Shown here in pieces: positions 41,653 through 52,400 of a stretch of 64,000 bases of DNA. This DNA comes from Paraspadella gotoi. Its lineage: Eukaryota; Chaetognatha. The translations under genes and the position numbers were made by a program. Location: positions 894,272 through 958,271 of the forward strand of contig CM119269.1 of assembly GCA_051294375.1 (NCBI GenBank), in the 5' to 3' direction. The notes under the pieces were generated by a model. It did not search any database, was not told the origin of the DNA, and was given only the letters and a program-made list of their open reading frames with translations. Position 1 is the first letter of the stretch; each line of letters opens with the position of its first letter.

Positions 41653-42075
41653 CTTTAACTTATCTTCCTTTTTCTAATAAAAAAAAAACTCTTTCTTATT
41701 ACCTTTTTGCTGCCCACTCGCTATAACTGTTACATCCCTCTCCCCATTCATAGAATATTAAATGTTAAATATGACTGGTTATTAATCTTAAAATTTAGAT
41801 ATATAAATCTAACAGTTTATAATCATAGAATATAATTTACTATAGTAGAATAGCCGATTTAGAAATTTTCATTTATTACTTATTAGCAGCCTTTTTCCGA
41901 AAAAAACAAATGACTATCATTTTTTACATCTATCGCGCAGTTTTTAAATACTAAAACTATCGCTAGCTATCGTTAGATTACGGATAGTAATTAAGGCAAC
42001 ATGAAACTTGATGAGACATAAATATATATATATAAAGGTTTCAAATAAATCCTAAATGTTGACAAGTTCCCCCTG

Positions 42076-45000
42076 TCACGTGATCCCCAACGTCTCTCGA
42101 TTCATGTCGCAATTCGTCGCCGTCATCATTTTGCTGTATCGAAATGGAGTCCAGGTCTTCTTGGCTCCGGACGAGACGGGCCCGCGCCCAGCGACCCCCG
42201 ACCCTCCGACGAGGAAAGGCCCGATCCCGAGTCTCGATCTCCAATCGCTCGTCCGCGAAAACCGCTCCTCATCTTCTTCCGCCTTCAGGATGCAGGAGCG
42301 AACGTAGTCGGCGGCGGATTTGCATGCGCAGGAGTCGAAGGCCCTTGGTTCCGCGGGACGGCGCGGGCGGCGTCTTTCTCGTCCGACGCCGGCGCCTATC
42401 CGCTTGGCGTCGTCGGTGACGCACCGACAGGCGTCTCTCACGCAGCGACGCTGAAAGGGAACCGGATCGACCAGTCGACGACAAGTTCTGAGATCGGGGT
42501 GTTTGAAAAATCCGCAGCGACGCTGCGAGCGGACGACGTCGATTACGGCGGCGCCGCGACACGGAGAGCCCCAGGGGACGCCGACGCCATCGACGACTCC
42601 GCCGCAGCCTCGTCGGTGTCGCCGCTTACCGACGCGCCATGCGGCGGTGAAGGAGGCGGCGTCGGCGTAGAGTCCACCGTCGGCGTCGCGTAAGTCGTCG
42701 GCGGCGACCCCGTTGAAGTCGCCGCAGAGTCCGCAGAGTCGCCCGGAGGAGCCGCGCGGCGGGAGAATCTCCACGCGGCCGTCGGAAAGGCGCCACGTGA
42801 CTTTGAAACCGGAAACGGTGCGGACGACGATGGCGCCGTCTTCGGAGAGGACGGAGAGCACGTTGACTTTGAAGAAGGGAAGGGTGATCTGGATGGATGG
42901 AAGATATTTTGATTTATTTATAAATATAGATTTAATCTCATTATTGTTTTTTTTTCATATTTCGATAAAACGATTGATTGATTGCTTGGATAAACGCTCA
43001 CCTTCTTCCTCCTAACCCTGACCACGCCCCCTTCATGGACGCTGACGCGGAACTTTCCGATCTTAACGGCGACGTTGTCCGTCCACCCGAAGTGGTTCGT
43101 CGATTTGGAGGTCGTCGTCATTTTGATCGAGAACCGGGTCGACTTTCGTCGTCCACCCTTGGAAGGGGCGTCGCAGTTTCTCGTCAAGATGTAGGTGCAG
43201 CCGGCGCTCTGGACATCGGTAGAGCGGAGGAAGATGGAAATAGGAAATTGTCTGTCTGTCTTTCTTTCTTTCTTTCTTTATTTCTTTCTTTCTTTCTTTT
43301 TTCTTTGTAATCTTCTTCCACCTGAAAGTTGAACATTTTTCCATCGAAGGTCTCAATCCGCGGATTCCGACCGATCCGGCAGACGGCCTCCTTGAAGACG
43401 CACTTGGGGCAGCACTCGCCGGGGACGCGAGTTCGAACTTCGCCAGGGAAACATCGGGAGACGCTGGAGCAGTCGGTGGAGTGACACCGGATCATCGGCG
43501 TGGGCGAGATGAGACCTGATAGAGCGGAGAATCGGGAATCGGAGTGGAGTTTTGTGAGAAGAAGAATAGATTAAACCGAATCACATCATAAAAGTAACTC
43601 AAAGAATGCTTGAACTGATAAATATACACTCTCCTCTCTCTTCCGAACCTTGAACAAATACAATTATAAAAACCAAAAAAAATTAAAAGTGATTAAAATA
43701 AATGAGATCGTGATTCTACAATCAATCTCATCTCTAAACAATACATACTCAATACTACCTCTAACATCAAATATTCTCCTCTCGTCTCCTCTCTCTCTCT
43801 CTCTCTCTCTTCCTCTCTCTCCTCTCCTCTTCAACTGATAATAAGTATTTCACATTAGAAAAAGTTATAAACAATTGCAGGATTACGATAAAAAATCCTA
43901 ATTTTCTTATATTGAAATGATGTGAGGTTTTGAAATGCTCACTCTTGACGCATGTGCAGTTGGTGCAAAGGCTGGCGCGCCATTTCTCCCCCACTCCGCG
44001 TTCTTTTTGTGAGTCGACGACGCAGACTTCCATTGACGCCGGTCGCTGTTTGACGGCGCACTTGGGGCAGCAATCGGCGCCGCCGTCCGACGACACCGCG
44101 ATTTCCCCGACGCCGCAAACGAGCGTCCGACAAGCGGCGCGACGGCACACGACGGTTCCGCCAACGCAGGCGCACTTGGTGCAGGCGTTGAGGCGCCAGG
44201 CGGCGCCTGATTTGAAAATATGCTTCCGGAAGAGGCAGCGGCCGGGCAAGGCGAAAGCGGAGCGGCTGCCGCGACAGGAGGAGCAGCAGGAGCCGGCGGA
44301 GCGGTGGAAGAAAGATCGTGGACAGTTAAGGACGGGACACTGGAGGCGAGAACAGGAGAGGGAGCCGGAGGTGCAACTGGGGAAGCAAAATGGTTGGATA
44401 CGGTCGAGTAGATGTGCCGCATTTAGAGTTGTTATATATAGCGAACCTACCGGCAAATGAAGCAAGGATCCTCCCTCCAAGTCAGTTCTTCTTTATCCTT
44501 CAAAATCCGGCCATTGATAAAGCAAAATCGACAGACTGGGCAGCACCTAAAAGCGAGAATTGAAATATACAATTATACATAGTAATAAATTCGTTTTATA
44601 ATTTTGAGTTTTCACGATTCTCTTCGCTTCGAACTTTCTGAAGTCTTACTCTCGATCCAAGCCTCACTCTTCAACAGCAGCAGCAGCAGTAGCAGCAAAA
44701 AAAACAACAACTACGAGAAATAAAAAAGCCGCGCATTGACCTGCCCGGTATATGGACGGGATCGTCGCACGGCGCCACGCATCGCTCCCTGGTTCGCGTC
44801 AAAATCCCCGATTGGCAAAAGTTGATTTGGCAGAGATCCAGGTCGTCGCGCCATCTGTGCCCGCTGGGGTAGTTGATGCCCCGGCTGGAGCAGCCTGGCC
44901 GGTCGTATAAAAAAATATATATTTTATACTCGTAGATTTTTTTTTGGTTAACAAAAACGATGATGTTTTTATGAAGCAAAAAAAAAATTAGTCTAATACG

Positions 45001-45736
45001 GCACAAACTCAAATCAAGGAAAGTTCCCAAAGGAGGAAAAAAGTGCGGAATGGATATCAATGTATACGTAACTTAAAAATGTTCACAGTGGAAATTCTCA
45101 CCGGCGCATTTTCGATCGCAACACGAATTCTTGTCCGAGTTTTCGACGACGGCGTGACATCCGTCGAAACTCGTCCCGAAGCAGTCCTCCCTCTCGCATC
45201 TGCGAAGGAATCGTTTCGGTGGCGAAATTTGAAAAGAGAGAAAAAAAAAATGGAGAAAAGAGCAAAGCTATTCGCTTTGGTGACTGCACCTGATGAACCC
45301 TTGGCTGCATCTGCATCGGATGCAGGGATCGACGGAGATGAGAGGAACGTAAACTTCGAGTCCTTCGGCCGCCTCGGAGCAGGACGCCTCGGTGCCCTGG
45401 GAGAATTATATAATATATTATATAATATATATATAATATATATATATAATATAATTATATATACGCCTCGGTGCCCTGGGAGAATTATATAAGTATATTC
45501 AGAAAATTATTAACTCTTGAGAATAGTAATATCTCTTCTTTTAGTATAGTATAGTATTATAATCATACTATATACCTCTCTCTCTCTTCTCCAGGATCTC
45601 TTCTCTCTCTCATGTCTCGCGTCTCCTCTCTTCTCTAAATAGTTACGTCCAAAAACTGTCCGTTCGCTCGTTTGACGGCAGCCAAGAGGACGACGCCGAC
45701 AACGACGATGAGACGATCTCTGAAGCCAGTCTCCAT
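42076..45736 (-). CDS. BMPER: BMPER / crossveinless-2-like secreted BMP modulator, 730 aa
   Basis: Exons in transcript order: 45736-45647, 45396-45290, 45199-45102, 44894-44741, 44546-44451, 44376-43943, 43515-43322, 43208-43002, 42888-42076. Phases agree throughout and the CDS is 2193 nt (human BMPER is 685 aa). A signal peptide (LIVVVGVVLLAAVKRANG) is followed by five Cys-rich VWC domains, each with the CC..C core (for example GECCPKC, DCCPKC, SCCSSC). Then comes a VWD domain (RIETFDGKMFNF, CTYILTRNC, RLCGLCGDFNG) and a C8 domain (CGFFKHPDLRTC, SCACKSAADYVRSC). Five VWC plus VWD is diagnostic for BMPER/CV-2, which binds BMPs extracellularly and tunes signalling. Odd points: the GDPH cleavage site is GRNPR here, and no TIL domain follows C8 before the stop. 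Confidence 0.93.
45385..45491 (+). repeat. Duplicated exon-2 acceptor segment around an AT-rich core
   Basis: CGCCTCGGTGCCCTGGGAGA followed by ATTATATA occurs at about 45385 and again at about 45464, separated by roughly 50 bases of (TA)n-like DNA. On the - strand both copies present a CTCCCAG acceptor for CV-2 exon 2. Only the inner copy (45396) continues into the VWC1 coding sequence. Confidence 0.85.
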
Positions 45737-46544
45737 TTGCGGCGCCGACGGGTCGATTGCAGCGCCGAAATCTTTCCGATTGCCGTGCCGGTGCGTGGCT
45801 CCCTTCTGGTGCCGAAATATTTATCTGATTCGTTTTTGATTTTATAAAAAAAGATTTAACTTTATTTCTTTCGATTTTCGTTTGATTTTTATCGCGAATT
45901 TCGTGTTGAAGAGAAGAGACGAGATAAAATCATCGGATGAAGAGCTTTTCCGTCGGGAGAGAGAAAGAGAACCTTCTTTAACAATCTTTAACGGAAGTCA
46001 CTTGAGATTTTCCTTGTTTCCTTTGGAATGTTTCATTTGGACTGCGCTGTAAAATGCGCGTACTTTCGCGACTTTTTAGTACATCCAAGAATTGATTTAC
46101 TATATTAATTTCTCAAATTATGACGAAAACGCCACCAAAAACATTGATACTTATCACTGAACGATTTTCACAATTTTGTTTGGATTAAAACTTTATTGTT
46201 ATTAAAAATCGAAGTTAGTCACGTTCAATATTTCCGTCCAAACTGATTTGACACGATCGAAAAAATGGGTGCGCTACGATTAATTGTTTTTCAGTGAAAC
46301 ACAAGGATTTTGTTGACATCGAAAAAATCGCCCCTCAAAAATTATTTATTTTTAGTTTTTATGAATTGATTCCGATATATTGTCAATTTTCTTTAGAATT
46401 TAGTATAATATTTTGTTTCTTTCATTTTCGGATTGTCTTGATTCGTTTTGGCTTGAATCGATCCCCAATTTTGTGGCGCCAGACGAAATTCGCTCTCATC
46501 TCGTAAAAAGAGAAATAAAAATCGAGGGTGAGAGTCGGAGAGAG

Positions 46545-46579
<35 letters not shown>

Positions 46580-46660
46580 GGTGAGGATTGGAGTCTGAAC
46601 TTACCCCATTAGCTTGAAGGGTCATCACTTCTTCCCTCTTCCCGGTTCCCCTAGAAATCC
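45737..46660. other. Upstream region of the CV-2 gene
   Basis: AT-rich, with (GA)n at 46549-46576. It contains 46394-46475, which resembles 48995-49085. This should hold the CV-2 promoter and possibly that of the next + strand gene. No clear TATA box. Confidence 0.45.
46394..46475 (+). repeat. Duplicated segment, copy 1
   Basis: CTTTAGAATTTAGTATAATA and TTTTGGCTTGAATCGATCCCC here match CTTTAGAATTTCGTATAATA and TTTCGGCTTGAATCGATCCCC at 48995-49085. Confidence 0.7.
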
Positions 46661-47123
46661 ATGGCCTCGGGTCCGTCGCGGTATTGTCATCTCGTTTTCC
46701 TCTTCCTCTTCTTCTTCATCCTCGAGATCGTCGCGGGCGGCATTGCTCCTTATCATTGATCTTCGTTCGTCTCGAACCGCGATGTTCCTTACTTTCACTT
46801 CTCTTCATACTCACTCTCTCTTCTCTAATTTTTTCCTTTTATTCTCTTTGCTTTTGTGTTCGAAAAGATCTGGATTCGCAATTGAGATCAGAAGATGCGA
46901 TATCTACCCAGGAAAGCTCCGTCCCACGAAAAAGAGAGGTTGTCTCGAAATGGTTGAAACTCCGCCCTTTTTATTTATCCTCAAATCGGATGCTGCAGGG
47001 AATCTCCCAACACGTTCGTCCATTTCCGACATTCCGCTTGCGGCTTCGAACCTGGACGACTCGTCCCTATCGACGCTTAGAGCTCATTGTTTGGTTCACT
47101 GTTTTTTTGGGGAGTTGAAATAA
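46661..47123 (+). other. Possible 5' exons of the frame-disrupted + gene
   Basis: ATG at 46661 (context TCCATGGCC) opens 32 codons that look like a signal peptide (LVFLFLFFFILEIVAGG), ending at TGA 46757-46759 with no clear donor. After an acceptor at 46867 a second frame reads coherent residues (LDSQLRSEDAISTQESSVPR) through to 47118. An overlapping frame after 46998 reads NLPTRSSISDIPLAASNLDD. The frames do not join cleanly. These may be early exons of the gene at 49.1-51.4 kb, but no phase-consistent link was found. Confidence 0.3.
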
Positions 47124-49087
47124 AGTAAATAGCCGATTGTGAGAATCGTCAGTGATTTTTTATTAAGGGAGTTTATTTCGTATATTGAAAAAAAAAATCA
47201 TTATTAAACGATAAAAATACTAACCTTTAAAAACCTGAGAATAAAGTAAGTTTGTTAATCTTATTGGATCGAAATAGTACTGGCGAAAATAAGGACCACA
47301 CAGATAGCCGATAGGCCGATTGCCGTCTGGAGAAGAAAAAAAAAGAAAAGAGAACAAGGAAGAGCGAAAAAGAGGAGGAGGAAGAGGAGAAAAAAAAAAG
47401 GCAATGGATGGGATTTCCAATTTTCTGGGACGAAGATTCGATCGGCGACGTCGTTATCTAGTTTTACGCGGCAACGCGCAAATCCGATCTCGATCCGCAT
47501 TGAGCAATTTCGATGACAAGGGGTAATCCGTTTTTGGTTGCCTTTGTCATCGTCGTTGTTATTTTCTCGGAGACATTTAATCGCCAACTCCCCAAAAAAT
47601 AATGTCTTTTCTCAATCGATATAGTAGGTAAAATAGTTATTAGTTAATAGGCAATTTTTTTCATAATCATTACACGCGTTAGGGTATTAATTTTTAAATG
47701 CAAATTATCAGGTCTTAAATTGGTTTTTGTTGCTCGTTGTTACAATTAGATAGAACCTAGGAACAACAACAAATGATCGCTGATGAACACAAACCGATAG
47801 ATTTATTGGATTTAAAAAAAGTTCATTGAAAGAATGAATCGAGCGAGCCTCTCGCGTTGCCTCTCACACTTTTCGCCGTGAAAAGAAATTCCTTCGAGTC
47901 GACCGAGACAAACGGGAAAGGATTTCCTGGTCGGCGGCGGCCGTCAAAAGACTCACCGAGGTTAATCCAATAACATCAATCTCCATTCCCTCCATAGGCC
48001 TAAAAAATGCCGAAAAGTCGTAATCATATTCTATTTCTATTTCTCTCTCTCGTCCTCAAATTCATTTAAACATTTCGAGAGAAGCGAGCGCCTTTTGTTG
48101 GTTTTATTCAAATTATATCCGTTAAGCAGCGTTGCGGTCGGTGAGTAGAGAAAAAAAAAACAAAAAACGTTTAATTAATATTTTAATTCAAAACTTCAAA
48201 TCGTAAAAGAAGTACATTCTTGACAGACACCATCGACCAATGACTGTTCTTCGTTAACGAAGGCTGACCAATCAACTCTTTTCCCTTTCCATTCGCTTCT
48301 TTCGCCCAGCCCGCCTCCGTCTTCTCCCACTCGCTCGCCCCTCTCCTCCAACCGACTCTTTCGGCGATGTGGAAACTTGACTTGACTTGACTTAAGGCAT
48401 TCGTCCAACGAGAGACTACCTCACTCTCAAAGCTGTCTAAGATGGGAGACTTGAGACTTGCATTGAGAGGCTGTTGCCAGAATGTTGTTAAAATGGGTGG
48501 GGAAAGATAGAGGAAGAGAGGGAGAGAGGTGGATGGAGGGAGGGGAATTGGAAGGGGAGGAAGAGGGGGAAGGTGACCAGGCGGTGGGCCTGACCCACAT
48601 ATCGGGATTCCACCTTTCGACTTTTCCTTCTCCTTGTTTGATTGAGCCTCCCGTCTCTTTTGCATCCGAAAGGATGTTCCGCTAGCACCGCGTGGAGGTG
48701 AGACGTACTGCTAGCGCGACGTGGAAACGGCGTTCTGTTGGTATCGGCGTCCCAGGCGGAGTCTGCACGGCGCTTATCGTTTATATTCGTCAAAAAAGAA
48801 GAAGAGAAAAAAAATAATTCGACTCGAACGATTTTTCTTTGGTTATGTTTAAACCTAACCATGTCCAAGATATGTCCAATCACTGGCGTTTAGAAAAAAT
48901 GGCAATATAATAGATATTAAATAAATAAATAAATAATTAAAATATAAGAAACGCTTTTCTAGCAATCTAATCTCCGCGATATTTGGTCAATTTCTCTTTA
49001 GAATTTCGTATAATATTTTTGCTCTCTTCTCATCTCTTCGCGCGCCATCTGTCCCTTGATCTCGTTTCGGCTTGAATCGATCCCCAG
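47124..49087. other. Probable intron or spacer
   Basis: Mostly AT-rich, with purine-rich patches near 47330-47400 and 48510-48575. No convincing exon on either strand. The second copy of the 46394-46475 segment is at 48995-49085. Confidence 0.4.
48995..49085 (+). repeat. Duplicated segment, copy 2, ending at a splice acceptor
   Basis: Matches 46394-46475. Here the segment ends TCGATCCCCAG, a usable acceptor for the coding stretch at 49088. In copy 1 the same position reads CCCCAAT, so the acceptor is absent. Confidence 0.65.
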
Positions 49088-51205
49088 TACCGAGCTCTCG
49101 GGCGATCGCGTCCCCGCCCTTCGATCGGAGACCATCTCCAGTTCGTGCGTCTCGAGTCCTCCGTCGATCCTCAAGCAGCGTTCGGAGACCGGGACTCCTC
49201 GCCGTCGCCCGCACAACGTTGATCCTCTTCAACGCGACGCCGTCAGATTTAAAGAGACCGAGTTCCGGTTCGAGTCTCCGACTGACACTGGTTCCGATCA
49301 GCCTCTTGATTCTTCCGATGACGCGCCTTCTCAGCGTGACCGCCGCAGCCTTTCGCGCGATTCCAGGGGTCGACGCCTGCGTTCCAACAGTCGGCCCGGA
49401 TCGAAAGAAAAGGACGCTTGGAGCGACTCCTCGAGACGGGTGAAAGATTTCGGGGCGTCCGCTAGGGGTTTCGAAGCGACCAGGGGGTGTTGATAATGGT
49501 TTCAGGCTTCAGGACAGCATGCCAGACGGCGTGTACGGGACTAATGATGAATCGGTGACTATGATCGGTAAATATCCGGCAGACCTATCGCCGAAGACCG
49601 TCCAAATGCAATCGGACTTTTGACCGAGCGTGCCTTGCCGTCTGTCGTCGCGAAACACCAATCGTGTGGATGAAGAGCGCAGCCTGATCGACGAAATCGC
49701 AGAATTTGGATTGCCGTTGAGACGCAGTCGGAGCACCTCGTTTGTTGGAGTTGCTCGCGGAAAAATTCCAAGCAGGTAGTGCTCGTCGACTTTTATGTTG
49801 CACGTAATTTTGCACTCTGCATCGGCAGATCGTGGTTCATAACGCTGCCAAGATATCAGAACCAAAAAAAATTAGAATAAAATCAAATTTCATTGCTATA
49901 GACGCCCGAAGTTGCGCCGTGCGGGCGTCACGCGTTACGCAGGCGACCGTCTGCCCGGCTTGCAACAAGAACCTCATCTTCCGACCAAAGAATTCGTCTT
50001 TGTCTAATAAGGACCCAGAGGTCGAGGACAACGACTGCGGCTGTCGCTGAACGTGCCGCGGTTTCTACTGCGGAGGTAATCTTGAGAGAAGGCAAAGAAA
50101 GAGGTCTGTGGACCCAGGTCGTCATTGAGTTTGCCGCGTTTTATTTCGAGATGCAAACTGAGCCAATTACCGTTCCCCTCCCACCTCGCCTTTAAACCCG
50201 GAGCTTGGAAATCCAAAGCAAAAAGCAGAGAACCCTCGCTTCCTCATTCGCGACAAACGCGAAATTTGTCGGGGACGAGCGGCTATCCCACAGACCCGCG
50301 GAACACCGCCATTTCGAACTACAACATGAGAATGTCCGAGTGGAAGAGAGAGACTCTGACGAACCTCTTCCCAACTTTAACTTTTCGCACACTCCTTCGA
50401 GAGATCTTCCCGATGTTCCTGGCAACACTCCCGTCAGCCGCAGTCGAGAATGGAAGATGGCGTCCGAGGCGCCAATTGAGATTTCCAACTCGTCGGAGAG
50501 AACATCGGCGAAGTCGCGTCAACGCAAGGCCAAATATAAAGCGGACAAACACGACAGGATGCCAGCCGTTGTCGAAGCGAGTGCGGGATCAAACCCCGTG
50601 CAAAGCATCGCCTGTCCATTAGATCCGTTGGAGAAGCCCATTGTTAAAGACGGGAGAAAAGCAGGTTTTTAAAAAATAGGTTGGTGGGTAGTTAGTAAAA
50701 CGCTAAGGTTTGTGACCGAAGTTAAAGTTTATTGTACAATGTACTTATGACTACATTTTATTTTCTATAACCATACTGCCTTAATATAGTCTAAATGATC
50801 CCTTGACCAGTAACCCTTCCTTAAACAAATAAACAACCAACTAACCCTAAATCTTTAATCAAAAATTTGTCATGACGCTTTGAGTAAGTGAATCTGACAT
50901 TTGACCTCACTGTTAAAAAGTTTATTTTCATATTGCAAGTAATATACTTTGGGTATCTCTCTCATTGTTCTCTTTCAGATAAAGTCTGTCGCGAGTCGAT
51001 AGTATTCAGCTTCAGAGGAAAAAACGATTATTTGTGGTTGTAGTTGTGGTTCAAAGGTTTTTCCGAACTGTGTCGCCGTCCAGTTTCGCCAGTTTCCAGT
51101 TTGACGATCTCCTTGACAAAAACAGGTCTTCCCAAAATGAGTTTTTCATTTTCTCTCTCTCTTCTTTCCCTCTTTTCTTTCTTTCTTTCTTTCTTTCTTT
51201 CTTTT

Positions 51206-51240
<35 letters not shown>

Positions 51241-51382
51241 CTCTCTCTCTCTCTCTCTCACTATATCTTTTGCCTATCTCATTTCAGACGACGAATTGTG
51301 CTATTGTGACCAATACAAGACGCTAGAGGCAGAAGTTGGAGCAAACTTGGAACTGAATGCTTTCAACAGAGAGGCCAAATAA
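49088..51382 (+). CDS. Unrecognised Ser/Arg-rich gene with disrupted frames (3' portion)
   Basis: The acceptor at 49087 opens a Ser/Arg/Asp-rich frame (ESPTDTGSDQPLDSSDDAPS, DRRSLSRDSRGRRLRS) to about 49485. There a GGGGG run is followed by a stop; one G fewer would continue into VDNGFRLQDSMPDGVYGTND. That frame meets an in-frame TGA at 49621, then resumes (NRVDEERSLIDEIAEFGLPL) to a gtagtg donor after 49775. A further piece follows the acceptor at 49901. The C-terminal exons are cleaner: about 50229-50664, then 51288-51382, joined in phase 1, ending ELCYCDQYKTLEAEVGANLE…REAK. No domain recognised. Either the consensus is poor here or this is a decaying gene. An AATAAA lies at 51467. Confidence 0.4.
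51168..51260. repeat. (TTTC)n/(TC)n microsatellite
   Basis: TTTC units turning into TC units, immediately before the last exon at 51288. Confidence 0.95.
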
Positions 51383-51777
51383 AGTTTGTCGTTGGAATCG
51401 AGACAGTCTGAGGCGGCTCAGTCCCGCACATGTGTCACTCACTTTTAATGTGAATTAAAAATAGAAAATAAAACATATTTCTTTCCCTTCGGAAATTTGC
51501 AAAATTTCTGAACTTGATTCGGTCTAAGTAATGAGTCAAAATTATTTCACTTTAAAATCATTTTAATCTGTATCATTTAAATTGTAAGGAATCACTTATA
51601 CATTATTAATATATCGTAATTTGGCTTGTATAATCTTGAAACATTTTCCCGGTGCGTTTTTCAACAATAGCAAGATTTCCGGACGCAAAAAACGGAACCG
51701 TTGCACCTAAAAGAAAACAAAAAATATTTAATAAAGTATCATAAATATATATAATGCATATGTTTCTTTCTTTCAAG
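51383..51777. other. 3' UTRs of two convergent genes
   Basis: AT-rich. Includes the AATAAA at 51467 for the + gene and the 3' flank of the - strand peptide gene. No coding exon identified. Confidence 0.5.
51467..51472 (+). terminator. Candidate polyadenylation signal
   Basis: AATAAA lies 85 bases after the stop of the + gene ending at 51382, a normal spacing. Confidence 0.5.
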
Positions 51778-52243
51778 TCATGGTCGATAACTATCAGTTA
51801 GCGTTACGAAGGTATTTTTGTGAGCGATAAAATTGTCTTGATCGTTGGGACATTCGTACCTGCACTCGCAACCCTGGGGACAGTGAACGTTAGTTCCAGT
51901 GCAGTCGCCCCTTACTTCGCGCTTTTGCATCGGCTCGTCCAGATGCTCAACATCAATCGATGCGGATTCGCTCACCTTTCCCAACAAAATAAATAATAAT
52001 AATGAATAAATAAAAAAATCAATAAAAATTCAATAAACAATTTTTTTCGCAAAGGTACGATGTCAACGTATAAATTTCTGTTTGTAATGTTGTATATTCG
52101 TCATTTGGATTGTGCTAGAACAACTAATTTCTAATTGGTTCGAGGCCTTTTTTGTTTAAAAAATATTTAATATTATTTTTTAAACTTACCTCAGACACAA
52201 TTACCAAAGCCAAGAGAAGGAACGCAAAACAATGAATCTTCAT
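51778..52243 (-). CDS. Secreted cysteine-rich prepropeptide, 83 aa
   Basis: Two coding exons: 52243-52190 (18 codons, gtaagt donor) and 51975-51778. Exon 1 is a signal peptide (MKIHCFAFLLLALVIVSE). Exon 2 begins with a short acidic propeptide ending MQKR, a dibasic processing site at residues 36-37. This leaves a predicted 46-residue mature peptide with five Cys at 43, 50, 54, 56 and 60 (spacing C-6x-C-3x-C-x-C-3x-C). The upstream ATG context follows a 5' UTR intron of 68 bases (acceptor ATTGGACAG at 52254, donor gtaaat at 52321) and a TATA box. The layout matches secreted peptide hormones, antimicrobial peptides or toxin-like peptides, but I recognise no family and claim no activity. An odd Cys count suggests a dimer or one free Cys. 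Confidence 0.75.
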
Positions 52244-52391
52244 TTTTTTCTTCCTGTCCAATGAAACATACAAAACGGTTAAAAAAAAAATATTTCGGAA
52301 ATATTTCAAGATCATATTTACCTTGAATTTGTCTTCGAAGAGAAATTGATAAATGATAAAGTATCGAATGAGATTTTACTACAGGTATATT

Positions 52392-52400
52392 CTATTTATA
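52392..52400 (-). promoter_or_regulatory. TATA box (TATAAATAG) of the secreted peptide gene
   Basis: A consensus TATAAATAG on the - strand, 149 bases upstream of the start codon and about 70 bases before the 5' UTR donor at 52321. The predicted transcription start is near 52365. Confidence 0.6.

Larger units (their letters stand above)
40091..42075. other. Intergenic region between TTLL5 and CV-2
   Basis: Contains (GA)n near 40315-40350, a (TTG)n at 41214-41248, AT-rich stretches near 41300-41400, and a (CTC)n at 41623-41652. No supported coding exon. Confidence 0.55.

Noticed and set aside
43907-44460. Overlapping open frames on both strands within CV-2 exon 6
   Set aside because: Only the frame with the five-VWC Cys spacing is conserved; the Ala/Pro/Ser frame and the + strand frame are shadows.
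49509-49865. 118-codon open frame on the - strand with normal-looking composition
   Set aside because: The + strand frames over the same DNA are more acidic/Ser-rich and continue the style of the flanking + strand exons, with compatible splice sites. The - strand frame has no linked exon or domain. This is a judgement and could be wrong.
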